DNA of 64,000 nt, from positions 1 to 64,000 of IMG/VR virus record IMGVR_UViG_3300046736_000061; one strand, 5' to 3'. The notes beneath the pieces were generated by a model that was given only the letters and a program-made list of their open reading frames with translations, did not search any database and was not told where the DNA came from. Origin of the DNA: a virus. Made by a program: the position numbers and the translations under genes. Of the stretch, positions 39,601-47,360 are shown in pieces (position 1 is the first letter of the stretch; every line of letters begins with the position of its first letter).

Positions 39601-39755
39601 TTCCCCCGCCCATTTCCACGAACGGAGGATATTCCACTACTCGTACAGGTGATGGTGCGGGAGATAAAGGTAATGATATTAAGTTTGAGGCTCCGGTTTA
39701 TGAGACTCTTCCGGGACAGCAGAAGTATTCGCCTCACGGTCGAGACTTGCTTTAA
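36669..39755 (+). CDS. tail tip/hub protein
   Basis: A 1028-residue protein, last of the rightward structural genes. The N-terminal 250 residues have hub-like features (strand-rich, then CGLFFGKGECLGNQTFEQKS and CNRTFARCQQ, cysteine-rich like minor tail proteins with a metal-site domain). The rest is strand-rich. An R1-like site inside (centre 38238) is translated as LARHNVAQL. Its 3' end is overlapped in antisense by the small gene at 39679. Confidence 0.65.
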   Translation: MSTFSQSQLIQSQYELFGRSEDLFPTPDIVNLEGGYENLPKQMIHEINRGDFYLGVEFYLPDFDDIFGRPDLALFRLSASRFKWHNLNYRDAIRSIPEMKKFIGRSFNSMTLELVNIERGFQSGSAFVFKQLIKGMRVAVRIMFPALEDVNMTRLIWWGRVVESEDLDANGVKINCSQEIGNFSYEVATDKYGSSCGLFFGKGECLGNQTFEQKSPLYKAAFNAFGQGGCNRTFARCQQLQNDRFYQGQNQVAITGQFDRVTVVNGNMSGLFGLLGLFFKTKKITHTPVPYSSKNQSPNTDTTIAKVYGRSRIELNPFTWVDIGTELNGLLGGCKGPIQGFYNIICHNPKLTLASITQHLGELGGEGTQQPDPRFPQSGYNSRLAYIGASYTGSPAADEPEELPITSAIVKGSLLTVPDGFGGFKITWSHNPVDIVRDLITNFPYTVVKNTWFNEHINARTFERCFTVIEDDTDAEIPVITAAEFTSYQNGEFQRFRSTARYDANVLRLNRGVAAPSTGLARHNVAQLESVENIPIFDDIYSYPPDINWGSALNSPVVVQSRTYLMYRYTTNLVIREKSKLSDILFSLVLPTFRGFLNFDLFGKVGIDCRRPADNCFIRSNTTVTDAEVAVTNVVNFFSTYGYLLIGNGLKTCEVAKIKGIRYVNGNAETVVSCTSTGVGVTCPTAFVEREFAPAEITIEFDGTASAGDLITLTFTEPNGDVLKWDYACDELDTTEVVAEMFRTRLMASPAFRETWTAEIFSLNKSKIYVRCQTGYIKLDKELEHAHNIGEEILRVVEIYEDGKDGFHSNGIRDNMRDFVLNSKRQETFHGVKATYISAVRDFVQVEIQPRVAWDAAENERNMNFLELDLRGVDNYKQAAILQKAAAIHYIDGNLPAKFTTGLRGMFHEHSEVIAIRHQTMEGVSYTPFSIEDISFNPKGEVTLDTQLYLSAEFDERTAKEEKFLETTLSVNENYNTVPPPISTNGGYSTTRTGDGAGDKGNDIKFEAPVYETLPGQQKYSPHGRDLL
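38227..38249. repeat. R1-like palindrome inside the hub gene
   Basis: Centre 38238; left half perfect (TAGCTAGACAT), right half degenerate. Translated in frame. Confidence 0.65.
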
Positions 39756-39858
39756 AACGATCTAAACATAAATTACATATAATTGTAGATTCGTATTGAA
39801 ACGGCTTAACTATACTCTGTTGCTCTGTTTGACAATTATCACAAATAAAATAATACAT
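39679..39858 (-). CDS. small zinc-ribbon protein, antisense overlap with hub gene
   Basis: A 59-residue protein, MYYFICDNCQTEQQ, with CDNC (6-9) and CNLC (28-31), the pattern of a zinc ribbon. The ATG at 39858 follows an R1. Its last 25 codons run antisense through the end of the hub gene (39679-39755), so the two convergent genes overlap by 77 bases. Last gene of the leftward block. Confidence 0.7.
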   Translation of the reverse strand: MYYFICDNCQTEQQSIVKPFQYESTIICNLCLDRFKASLDREANTSAVPEESHKPEPQT

Positions 39859-39863
39859 ATATT

Positions 39864-39886
39864 TAACTAGACATTGTGTCCACTTG
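39864..39886. repeat. R1 palindrome, centre 39875
   Basis: Contains the TAG of the 50-residue gene. Core GACATTGTGTC is slightly off. Confidence 0.88.
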
Positions 39887-40019
39887 GCTTTTTAAAGCGT
39901 TTGTTGTATTCTTTTTCAAACGCTTTTTTAAAATGGTCTGTGGCAAATACTTGTGTATTAACTTGCTCTGGAGTCATTCCTTTTGCTAATAAATCTTGTA
40001 TGGCGAAGTAGGTTTTCAT
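39867..40019 (-). CDS. 50-residue hypothetical protein ending in R1
   Basis: A lysine-rich 50-residue protein from ATG 40019. The ATGA overlap with the gene upstream implies coupling. Its last residues SGHNV and the TAG stop are encoded by the R1 palindrome. Function unknown. Confidence 0.65.
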   Translation of the reverse strand: MKTYFAIQDLLAKGMTPEQVNTQVFATDHFKKAFEKEYNKRFKKPSGHNV

Positions 40020-40312
40020 GATTTTTGATGATGTAAATATTGAACAATATTCTTTCTTTTCTGTTTTGCAAAATGCTCAATCTGTGTTCTGTTGACATCT
40101 CTGACACATAGACGATCAATATTTTCCGTTAAATCGCCAAGTTCTTTTTCTAGCAACTCTCGATTACTTTTCGTGTCGTCGTCGGGATGATAAGATTCGT
40201 AACCGTGTCGAAGAATTTTGCAAATAATTTGAATCACTTCTGCACATTCTTCCTGTACGATTACAAGACGCTCTTGTTCTGCCGGTGTTAAATTATTAAA
40301 GTGTTGTTCCAT
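40016..40312 (-). CDS. MazG-like NTP pyrophosphohydrolase
   Basis: A 98-residue all-helical protein with the MazG-type motifs VIVQEECAEVIQIICK (EExxE) and LEKELGDLTENI (ExxxD). These enzymes hydrolyse nucleoside triphosphates or alarmones. It is one of three such domains in this leftward block. Confidence 0.75.
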   Translation of the reverse strand: MEQHFNNLTPAEQERLVIVQEECAEVIQIICKILRHGYESYHPDDDTKSNRELLEKELGDLTENIDRLCVRDVNRTQIEHFAKQKRKNIVQYLHHQKS

Positions 40313-40317
40313 AGTTT

Positions 40318-40340
40318 TAAGTGGACATTATGTCTAGTTA
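40318..40340. repeat. R1 palindrome, centre 40329
   Basis: Carries the TAA of the gene ending at 40338. Confidence 0.92.
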
Positions 40341-40847
40341 TCTTCTCAATTCTTTTATTATAATTTGCTTTGGTAAGAAGCTCCAACAAAAATAAGCCGA
40401 ACTAAACGTAGGACTTCCGTTATTGGTATTTCTATTTTCATAGTGAATACGCTTATCAAACATTAGCAATTGTAGGTCTTTACCTTTAAATAATTGAGCT
40501 GGCCCCGAATCGTTTAGCCAAGTAACGGTCATAAGTAAAGCAAATGGTTTATCAAATGATAATGCCCTTTCAAAAATTTCACGCTTACCAGAAAAAGGCG
40601 GGTTGGATATTAATATATCCCACTTATCAGGTTCGTAATGATAGAAATTTTGCCCTTTGACTGAACAATGCGAATAAATTACTTCGTTATATAGTGAAAT
40701 TTCCTGCACAAATTTACTTTTCTTTGTATCAAATGGACACCATACTATTGCACCTTCTGGTATAAAATCTAACAAGGGCCATATAGCATATCTAGGTGTA
40801 TAACACTCATCGTTTAAACCTTTGGAATATAAATGTTCTGTTCCCAT
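40338..40847 (-). CDS. methyltransferase-like protein with NPPF motif
   Basis: A 169-residue protein. Motifs: an acidic VWCPFD segment near 35-40, then ILISNPPFSGKREIFERAL near 77-95, the catalytic NPPF type of N6-adenine methyltransferases, then KPFALLMTVTWL. It is short and lacks a full specificity domain. Many phages have this family next to DNA metabolism genes; DNA or RNA substrate unknown. Confidence 0.72.
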   Translation of the reverse strand: MGTEHLYSKGLNDECYTPRYAIWPLLDFIPEGAIVWCPFDTKKSKFVQEISLYNEVIYSHCSVKGQNFYHYEPDKWDILISNPPFSGKREIFERALSFDKPFALLMTVTWLNDSGPAQLFKGKDLQLLMFDKRIHYENRNTNNGSPTFSSAYFCWSFLPKQIIIKELRR

Positions 40848-40856
40848 AATTAAAGT

Positions 40857-40879
40857 TAGATAGACATTATGTCTAGCTA
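40857..40879. repeat. R1 palindrome, centre 40868
   Basis: Carries the TAG of the gene ending at 40877. Confidence 0.92.
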
Positions 40880-41101
40880 TATTTTAAAACGTAAATTTCT
40901 ATCAAACAACGGGCCAGATACGTTGGGATTTTTACATCGCTCTCTGTGTCGCTCATCGCATCCTTCGGAATGTCCAAGCACTCCGCTTTCGTGAATTTCA
41001 TAATGATTTTGATGGGCTTGATTACAAGAGCCACAACAATACATCGCTGTAGTTCGGCGGTTACATTCTGGATTATCGCATTTCTTTAATGGCTGATTCA
41101 T
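40877..41101 (-). CDS. cysteine-rich zinc-binding protein
   Basis: A 74-residue protein with CDNPEC (8-13), CCGSC (22-26) and a later cluster (HSEGCDERHRERC). Several His and Cys suggest one or two zinc sites. Overlaps the upstream helicase gene by 4 bases. Function unknown. Confidence 0.72.
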   Translation of the reverse strand: MNQPLKKCDNPECNRRTTAMYCCGSCNQAHQNHYEIHESGVLGHSEGCDERHRERCKNPNVSGPLFDRNLRFKI

Positions 41102-42999
41102 ATAAATAACCTCCTTACATCCTCTATATCATTACTTACCCTTGCATCCGGTAAACTGTTTAAAAAATACTGCCCATACCCCTTCGTCTTTAATCGCGGG
41201 TCAAGTATCATAACTACACCCGTATCTTTCTTACTTCTTATCAACCTTCCGAATCCTTGTTTTAATGCTATAACCGCCTCTGGTAATGAGTATTGATAGA
41301 AGGCATTACCCCCGCTTTGTGCAATGAAATCATTTCGCGCCTCTGTCACGGGATCGTCCGGTACAGAGAAAGGCAACTTGTCGATAATCACGCACGATAA
41401 TTTTTCACCTTGAATATCTATCCCTTCCCAAAATGACGTTGTGGCAAATAAAACAGAATTAGGAACGCGATGAAATTCTTCCAGTATTCCAGTTTTGGAC
41501 ATCTGCCCTTGTAATAAACACGGATGATTGATTCGATTACAAACCCCATTATACAAATCGTTCATTGACTTGTTGCTAGTTGTCAAAATAAACGCCCTGC
41601 CGTCTGTAATATTTAATACCTCAATGCATTTTTCTATCGCTTGCCGTGTAAAATTTGGTGAACTAGGCTCACTCATTTCCGGTGGCAAGTAAAGGATTGC
41701 TTGCTTTTGATAATCAAACACTGACGGCGCTATAAATTTTTTAGGTTTATCAATTCCTAATCTTTCTGAAATAAAGTCTAACTTGCCATTAATTGATAAG
41801 GTAGCCGATGTTAATATACAGGATTTTACCTTATCGAATATCTTACTTCGCAATAATTCCGCTACCTCAATCGGTGCCGATTCTATTTTAATGCTTTTCT
41901 TATTGCGTTGAAAATAAGAAACATATCCGCTTTCCTTTTGCGTTAAAATAAAATCTATGCCGAATCTTTTTTCTGCTAATTGACTTTCTAATAACTTGCT
42001 TTCCTTGTCAGGTTCTTCTATCAGTTTAAATGTTTTTTGAATCTGTGTTAACAACGATGACAGTACGAAATAATTATCTAATAAATGTTCTGGTAGTTTA
42101 CTTTTAAGCGTGTAAATATTATTCGTTCCTGCAAGCGAAGAGATTTCGTGCCATAGAGCCTCTATCTGTTCAATGCTTCGGTCTACTAACTTATCGAAAG
42201 TGGCCGGTAGTTTTTTAATCTTCTTTAACAGCCTTTTCAAATAACTGTCCGATACCTCAAAACCAAAATACTTAGTAGCGATTTCTTCGATTAAATGCGC
42301 TTCATCAAATATTACATAGTCGTAATCTGGTATTGCCTTTGTATGCAATGCTTCCCGTAAAGCTAAATCAGCAAAAAATAAATGATGATTAACTATAATA
42401 ATATCCGAACCATCTGCTCTCGCTCTCATTCGAGTTATAAAACAATCATCAAAATATTCACATTTCCTTCCTACGCAATTTTCAGTAGTGGCGTTTAGAT
42501 GCGACCACATTTGTAAATCTTCTGGTAAGGTTTTTAATTCTGCTTTATCTCCGGTTTGTGTGTTGTTCAACCATTTCTGAATAACATCAAAATATTTAGC
42601 TTCATCTAATCCCTCTAAAATCGGCTCTGTCGTTCCTTTTAATATTCTTGAAATGCAAGCGTAATTGTAACGCCCCTTCATGCAAGTATATGTAAAATTC
42701 GGAATGAGACTTTTAAGAAATGGAATATCTTTATTTACTAATTGCTCTTGTAAGTTTTTAGTGCCTGTTGATATTACAATTCGCTTTCCTTCCGTCAAGG
42801 CCATTTCGATTGCCGGTGCGAGATAGGCCATAGTTTTCCCTGTGCCGGTTCCCGCTTCTGCGATATAATGATGTTCGTTTTTAAATGCATCTAAAATTCC
42901 TCTAGCCATTTCTACTTGGCCGGGTCTATATTCGTAGTTAGGATGATTTTGTGAGATTAATCCATCAGGTGCGAAAAGTTTATGAATTAAGTTTTTCAA
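41098..42999 (-). CDS. DinG/XPD-like DNA helicase
   Basis: A 633-residue superfamily 2 helicase. Walker A EAGTGTGKT at 48-56, DEAH at 232-235, iron-sulfur cysteines at about 106, 115, 175, 180 and 186, and the C-terminal helicase half with ATTSFWEGIDIQG and GFGRLIRSKKDTG. It starts at TTG 42999, since no ATG suits the conserved N-terminus. Likely role in DNA unwinding during replication or recombination. Confidence 0.88.
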   Translation of the reverse strand: MKNLIHKLFAPDGLISQNHPNYEYRPGQVEMARGILDAFKNEHHYIAEAGTGTGKTMAYLAPAIEMALTEGKRIVISTGTKNLQEQLVNKDIPFLKSLIPNFTYTCMKGRYNYACISRILKGTTEPILEGLDEAKYFDVIQKWLNNTQTGDKAELKTLPEDLQMWSHLNATTENCVGRKCEYFDDCFITRMRARADGSDIIIVNHHLFFADLALREALHTKAIPDYDYVIFDEAHLIEEIATKYFGFEVSDSYLKRLLKKIKKLPATFDKLVDRSIEQIEALWHEISSLAGTNNIYTLKSKLPEHLLDNYFVLSSLLTQIQKTFKLIEEPDKESKLLESQLAEKRFGIDFILTQKESGYVSYFQRNKKSIKIESAPIEVAELLRSKIFDKVKSCILTSATLSINGKLDFISERLGIDKPKKFIAPSVFDYQKQAILYLPPEMSEPSSPNFTRQAIEKCIEVLNITDGRAFILTTSNKSMNDLYNGVCNRINHPCLLQGQMSKTGILEEFHRVPNSVLFATTSFWEGIDIQGEKLSCVIIDKLPFSVPDDPVTEARNDFIAQSGGNAFYQYSLPEAVIALKQGFGRLIRSKKDTGVVMILDPRLKTKGYGQYFLNSLPDARVSNDIEDVRRLFI

Positions 43000-43147
43000 G
43001 TTCTTTTTGTTTTTCTTTTATCTTTACTTTAGTTTTTACATCTGTACCGTTATTTTGAAAATTAGAATAGTCTGCGTACCAAGCAAGAATGTTTTCTAAG
43101 TCTTCTTTTGTTAATCGAACAATAATTGAATTTACTTTTACTGCCAT
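42980..43147 (-). CDS. 55-residue hypothetical protein
   Basis: ATG at 43147, begins MAVKVNSIIVRLTKEDLENI, lysine-rich C-terminus. Its end overlaps the helicase start by 20 bases, so the helicase TTG may rely on coupling. R1 lies just upstream. No domain recognised. Confidence 0.65.
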   Translation of the reverse strand: MAVKVNSIIVRLTKEDLENILAWYADYSNFQNNGTDVKTKVKIKEKQKELEKLNS

Positions 43148-43152
43148 AATTT

Positions 43153-43175
43153 TAAGTGGACAAAATGTCTAGTTA
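43153..43175. repeat. R1 palindrome, centre 43164
   Basis: GACAAAATGTC core variant; carries the TAG of the gene ending at 43169. Confidence 0.88.
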
Positions 43176-43330
43176 TTTTGTGCGTATTTATCGTGAATAT
43201 TTTGTACTTTCATTACCCAACGCCAGTGAAATTTATCAACTTTAAGAACCACAAAGTCGCGCACTAATTTAATTATGGAATAGATTCTAATAACAACCCG
43301 CTCCCTAAATGTAACGTTAATTTTACGCAT
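43169..43330 (-). CDS. 53-residue basic hypothetical protein
   Basis: ATG at 43330, begins MRKINVTFRERVVIRIYSII. Basic and hydrophobic, possibly membrane-associated. Its TAG is supplied by R1, and its start overlaps the end of the upstream gene. No family recognised. Confidence 0.6.
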   Translation of the reverse strand: MRKINVTFRERVVIRIYSIIKLVRDFVVLKVDKFHWRWVMKVQNIHDKYAQNN

Positions 43331-43529
43331 CACTTCCCTCCACCCATCTTAAAATATCAATCTGTGCCCGAGCCTCTATGATTTCTTTCTCTAAGTCCGC
43401 AATGGCTATATCGTTATCTTCGCAAACTTTTTCTCGTTCTTTTTTAAGTTCGTCTCTCGCTTCCACATAACGATCAACTAACTTTTTCTTTCGTTGTGTA
43501 ATAGCAGTTCTACTGCGCCAAATGCTCAT
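43323..43529 (-). CDS. coiled-coil hypothetical protein
   Basis: A 68-residue charged protein, almost all coiled coil (KKKLVDRYVEARDELKKERE). Overlaps the upstream gene by 4 bases. Function unknown. Confidence 0.65.
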   Translation of the reverse strand: MSIWRSRTAITQRKKKLVDRYVEARDELKKEREKVCEDNDIAIADLEKEIIEARAQIDILRWVEGSDA

Positions 43530-44029
43530 TTCTTTTTCTTTAAAGACTTTCGAGTCGTTTCTCTAGCTTTCATAAAACGATTCATCATTGTATTTGTCAT
43601 TTCAATACAGGTAGATTCTGAATATTGTGGTAATAACGCTAAATATGGTGTATCTCGATAATGACATATTTCACTATACATATGCACATAGAAAGCATGA
43701 GATTCACCGAATAGAAATATCTCTACTACAGGTGTGTGAGTATGATGAATACATTCTTTTTCATAAAAATCCCACCCACGATAAATCGTCTTACCTATCC
43801 TGTCATAAAACCATTGCAAAGATTTTTGGTCTTCTGGTTTTATTTCCGCTGTATGATATTCAATTTTTGTATTTGCTTCTTTCCATCTATCAATAGCACA
43901 TTGCTTGATATGTAGTTTGTCGGATAAGTCTTTAATCGTACTTTGCGCTTCTTGTAGTTGAATAGCAATGCTCCTGCAATCCCTATTAAGAATACGAAAC
44001 CTATCTTCCCATTTAGATTCTGTGGTCAT
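43526..44029 (-). CDS. hypothetical protein
   Basis: A 167-residue protein with an N-terminal coiled coil (about 15-55), a central strand-rich part with several His residues and a lysine-rich C-terminus. It overlaps both neighbours by a few bases, fitting coupled translation. No family recognised. Confidence 0.65.
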   Translation of the reverse strand: MTTESKWEDRFRILNRDCRSIAIQLQEAQSTIKDLSDKLHIKQCAIDRWKEANTKIEYHTAEIKPEDQKSLQWFYDRIGKTIYRGWDFYEKECIHHTHTPVVEIFLFGESHAFYVHMYSEICHYRDTPYLALLPQYSESTCIEMTNTMMNRFMKARETTRKSLKKKK

Positions 44030-44385
44030 TAATGCTCCTTGTTAACTAAGTCTGCAATATAATCTTCTTCTCGCTTTTGTTCTATACGTTCAATTATCAT
44101 CCCCTTCGCTAAGATTAAATAGTTAATTGAATCCTCAATAGCATCGTCTACAGACTCTCCTTTAACTAATAGCGTTCCTACTTGAACAAAAGTACGAATA
44201 CGCATAAACTTATCCATTATACGCATTAAAATTCCAATGATAGGGTCAATTCCTAGAAAAGACGAGCCATTGAAGTTCGCAAAGGGGCTACTTCCTGCCG
44301 TGTAATCGTGATTTTTGCGTTTCATTGTTTCCAATGCTTGACCGCAAGTTGATTGATGTAATTGAAATAATTGTTCTGGTGTCAT
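44029..44385 (-). CDS. nucleotide-modification-associated domain 1-like protein (DUF1599)
   Basis: A 118-residue protein matching the pattern KNHDYTAGSSPFANF, RIMDKFMRIRTFV, VKGESVDDAIEDSINYLIL: a helical family found near nucleotide-metabolism or base-modification genes in phages. Activity unknown. Confidence 0.7.
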   Translation of the reverse strand: MTPEQLFQLHQSTCGQALETMKRKNHDYTAGSSPFANFNGSSFLGIDPIIGILMRIMDKFMRIRTFVQVGTLLVKGESVDDAIEDSINYLILAKGMIIERIEQKREEDYIADLVNKEH

Positions 44386-44768
44386 AATTGTTCTAGTTCC
44401 TTTAATTTTTCATTAAGATATACAAGAAGTCTTGGGCATTTTTCTTGCATTTTAGAATAACCCGTGCCGAGCCCGTCTTCCGGCACTACGATAAATTCAA
44501 ATTGACGAGACAAGTACTCAATTCTCTTAAAGAGAGCATTGTAATATAGGGAAATCGTGTTCCAATCCCTGTTATCATCGAAGTAATCTACGTCTCTATT
44601 TAGTGGATAGATTTTAGTGGCAATACCAATTGCATTAACTTCCCCGCGCATTGCCTGTGCTTGTCCGGCTAACCCAAATCCTGCCAGATTATCGCCAAAT
44701 ACAAACAAAGCGTTGCGATGTTGTTGTACATATCCGCGAGTAATAAATTTTATTTTTATAACTTTCAT
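44382..44768 (-). CDS. macro-like domain phage protein
   Basis: A 128-residue protein with FVFGDNLAGFGLAGQAQAMRG and NAIGIATK near the N-terminus and VVPEDGLGTGYSKM near the C-terminus. This family is common in phage genomes and its glycine-rich loops suggest nucleotide or ADP-ribose binding. Overlaps the next gene by 4 bases. Confidence 0.65.
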   Translation of the reverse strand: MKVIKIKFITRGYVQQHRNALFVFGDNLAGFGLAGQAQAMRGEVNAIGIATKIYPLNRDVDYFDDNRDWNTISLYYNALFKRIEYLSRQFEFIVVPEDGLGTGYSKMQEKCPRLLVYLNEKLKELEQL

Positions 44769-44773
44769 ATATT

Positions 44774-44796
44774 TAACTAAACATTATGTCTATTTA
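44774..44796. repeat. R1 palindrome, centre 44785
   Basis: Left half degenerate (TAACTAAACAT). Carries the TAA of the gene ending at 44794. Confidence 0.85.
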
Positions 44797-45045
44797 TAAA
44801 TCTCCCATTCCGTATTGACCCCGGCTACCCATGTCTGTGCTTGCAATATACTGTTTTGTTTTTTCTTTGAGTTCGGGATTACAAAATTCTTTAATCTCAC
44901 CGCCGTTAAGTTCTTGATATGCTTTGGCCACTCCGGTGCAAGTAGTAACAAATATCTTTCCGTCGCCATCTTGCATCCATCCTGTTTCAAAACGTATTCC
45001 GTAATGTTTTTCTTTACACATTTGGCATCTCCACTTTAATTTCAA
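44794..45045 (-). CDS. small cysteine-containing protein
   Basis: An 83-residue protein with CQMC (7-10) near the N-terminus. Another reading frame covers part of this region, but this one starts inside the end of the upstream gene as in other coupled pairs and ends in R1. Function unknown. Confidence 0.55.
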   Translation of the reverse strand: MKLKWRCQMCKEKHYGIRFETGWMQDGDGKIFVTTCTGVAKAYQELNGGEIKEFCNPELKEKTKQYIASTDMGSRGQYGMGDL

Positions 45046-45322
45046 AACCGCCTTCCACTACCTCGATCCTGGTTTCAATATCTATCCATTTATATTTCCA
45101 AATATTTAGACCGAGAGTTAGAAACGTTTTTCTTTTAATTGAAATTTCTATTCTCTCTTTAGCAACAAAACTACTACGCTCTAAAATCTTTTTGGTAATT
45201 GCTTCTACAGTTTCTTCAAGCGTATCTAGGGATTCAGTCTTTATATCACCGCCTTGATAAAAAGGGGCGCTAATTATTTCAGCGGTAATATTTACGCGAT
45301 AAGGAATTTTAGTTTCTGTCAT
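45014..45322 (-). CDS. hypothetical protein
   Basis: A 102-residue strand-rich protein. Overlaps the downstream gene by 32 bases and the upstream one by 4. No domain recognised. Confidence 0.6.
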   Translation of the reverse strand: MTETKIPYRVNITAEIISAPFYQGGDIKTESLDTLEETVEAITKKILERSSFVAKERIEISIKRKTFLTLGLNIWKYKWIDIETRIEVVEGGFEIKVEMPNV

Positions 45323-45735
45323 TCTATAACTCCAAACATATCTTGCGATAATGGTTTTTCTAAAATCTCACGCTCCTTAACTAAATCCCTATTCTCTGCT
45401 TGTGTCTCTCCAAACTTATCGCCATAACGCGCTTTGAGTTTAGCGATATTAGTTTCCATTATTCCTTCAAAAGAAGCTTCGCCTAGTTCGTGTGCGGCAA
45501 TCGCCACATACCAAAGCAAGTCTCCAAGTTCTTCTTTAAGATTAACAAAGTCTAAAAGCTTGCCATAAAAGATATGCTTCTTTAACATATCTATAAACTC
45601 ACCGGCCTCTGTAACTAAACCTATGCCGGCGTGGAGAAGTCTTTCTGTTTTGATGTTATCTAGTCGCTCTCCGATTTTATCAAAGTCGTTAGACTCTGTT
45701 TTAAGTACGTTTTCAATGTATTCTTTTGTGTTCAT
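45319..45735 (-). CDS. MazG-like NTP pyrophosphohydrolase
   Basis: A 138-residue all-helical protein with LVTEAGEFIDMLKKH and NLKEELGDLLWYVAIAA, the two metal-binding motifs of the MazG family. Probably trims NTPs or alarmones. Second of three MazG-like domains in this block. Confidence 0.82.
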   Translation of the reverse strand: MNTKEYIENVLKTESNDFDKIGERLDNIKTERLLHAGIGLVTEAGEFIDMLKKHIFYGKLLDFVNLKEELGDLLWYVAIAAHELGEASFEGIMETNIAKLKARYGDKFGETQAENRDLVKEREILEKPLSQDMFGVIE

Positions 45736-45743
45736 AATATTTT

Positions 45744-45766
45744 TAACTGGACATTATGTCTAGTTA
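45744..45766. repeat. R1 palindrome, centre 45755
   Basis: Carries the TAA of the gene ending at 45764. Confidence 0.92.
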
Positions 45767-46438
45767 AGTTTCCTCTGTATAGGCTCCTGTTTGTTTCACT
45801 TCCTCAATAAAATTTTGTATATCTTGCGGCAGGCTCGTTCCGTCTATGGAATTCTCTACTACACAATCTGCAACGAAACCGGCTTCCTCTGCTTTTTGCA
45901 CAGCGTCCGTTAATTTTGCTAGAAAAGAATCGCCGTTAAACGCATCCATTTTCTCTTCCCAAACCAAATTAATAATCTCTACGTCTTCATCAGAACACGG
46001 CTTATACCCTTGCAATACATTACTTTTAATTTCATATTGCAAATCACCTTTCCCTGTACCAAATAGCATTGCTTGAGAAAGAATTTTTACGTGCTGTAAA
46101 TCTCTACGAGTCCAGCGAGATTGCATAACCAATTTATTTGTGTGTTTGTTCAAGATAAAACCAGTGACAAACCATCCAAATAAACGATTCTCGGGATTTT
46201 TAGTTACCTCTCTCACCCCTATTCGCAAATGAATATGGTTTATATCTTTTGGATAGATTAACTTCGTTCCTTCTACTTTTGATAGAAAATCATCTGGCAA
46301 TCCTATCCAATGGATATTTTGTAAAGCAATCTCAATGGCCGCATCAATTTGTTTTTGATGGTTTGAATAGGTCATTAAGACCGCTTGTTTTTGCCTTTCT
46401 TTTTCAGAAAGTATCGGTTTAGCTTTTGATTGTTTCAT
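45764..46438 (-). CDS. hypothetical protein
   Basis: A 224-residue protein with N-terminal helical region, a strand-rich middle (HIHLRIGVREVT, FGWFVTGFILNK) and acidic C-terminus. No family recognised. It lies between a MazG-like gene and a nuclease, flanked by R1 on both sides. Confidence 0.65.
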   Translation of the reverse strand: MKQSKAKPILSEKERQKQAVLMTYSNHQKQIDAAIEIALQNIHWIGLPDDFLSKVEGTKLIYPKDINHIHLRIGVREVTKNPENRLFGWFVTGFILNKHTNKLVMQSRWTRRDLQHVKILSQAMLFGTGKGDLQYEIKSNVLQGYKPCSDEDVEIINLVWEEKMDAFNGDSFLAKLTDAVQKAEEAGFVADCVVENSIDGTSLPQDIQNFIEEVKQTGAYTEET

Positions 46439-46449
46439 TTTATTTGTTT

Positions 46450-46472
46450 TAAGTGGACATTATGTCCAGTCT
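46450..46472. repeat. R1 palindrome, centre 46461
   Basis: Between the genes ending at 46481 and starting at 46438. Confidence 0.92.
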
Positions 46473-46480
46473 AAAAGAGG

Positions 46481-47338
46481 TCAAAATTTCTTCGGATTCA
46501 TTAACCGATACAAAGTAACGCAAGCCTCAAAACCTTCCTGATAATCAAGAGTATTTTCTTTACGGGATACTTGAGGCTCTGGTAGACCATAAGGTAGTAC
46601 TGCATAATGACTGAAACGTTGCTCCATTTCCATTATCAGTTCGCCCTCTTTAGTGAATATACCATTCTCGCTTATAGCAATATCGTAACCGGCGTTCTGC
46701 ATAAAATGAGAATCGTATGCTTCTTGTGCTGATTTGAAATCTAGCAATCCATATTTGCCATGTCGATCTTCATAGACAACATCAACAATCCCACCTGTCC
46801 ACAAGCGTTTTGAATAACAATACGCCTCTGATGCGATAAAGCGATTCACGTTTGCCATTGCCCACTCAGAAAATAATACTACTGCAGGATGTGGGTTTTC
46901 AGTGTCAAAGAAAGGCTCTGAATGGTTATCGTCAATGGCGCGCTTAATATACATCTCTAACTCGTAATGCATATTTTTACCTACGTCTGCGCTGTCATCT
47001 AGCTTAACTGCGTGTGCTTTGTATCCCGCATCTAATAAGGCGAGATACTCGTCGTCAAGCATTTCTTTAATTTCTGCAAGTTTTGTTCCTGCGGCTTCAA
47101 TGCGCGGCTCGATTGGTCGTTTACGAGTTTTATACTTTCCATCTTCCCAATATTTTTCATTAACTGGCGTCCAACCTAATTGACCTACCGCCAACCCTGC
47201 GGCCCACCAAACCAAAGGCTTCGCTAAAACACTTAACACCGTTGAAGTTCCCATTAAAGGCTTATCGTTCAAATAATGAACGTGATTTTGCTTACCTTTC
47301 GCATTAATACTGTCATCGAATCTATATTTATCTGCCAT
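46481..47338 (-). CDS. PD-(D/E)XK nuclease, Cas4/RecB-like exonuclease
   Basis: A 285-residue protein. GIVDVVYEDRHGKYGLLDFKSAQ near 193-215 provides the catalytic D and DxK motif and FMQNAGYDIA the following Q-A-Y motif of RecB/Cas4-type exonucleases. An N-terminal H-rich start (MADKYRFDDSINAKGKQNHV). It likely works with the ERF recombinase and SSB in recombination. Confidence 0.78.
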   Translation of the reverse strand: MADKYRFDDSINAKGKQNHVHYLNDKPLMGTSTVLSVLAKPLVWWAAGLAVGQLGWTPVNEKYWEDGKYKTRKRPIEPRIEAAGTKLAEIKEMLDDEYLALLDAGYKAHAVKLDDSADVGKNMHYELEMYIKRAIDDNHSEPFFDTENPHPAVVLFSEWAMANVNRFIASEAYCYSKRLWTGGIVDVVYEDRHGKYGLLDFKSAQEAYDSHFMQNAGYDIAISENGIFTKEGELIMEMEQRFSHYAVLPYGLPEPQVSRKENTLDYQEGFEACVTLYRLMNPKKF

Positions 47339-47360
47339 TCCGTTATTCTCCTTTTTCTGT

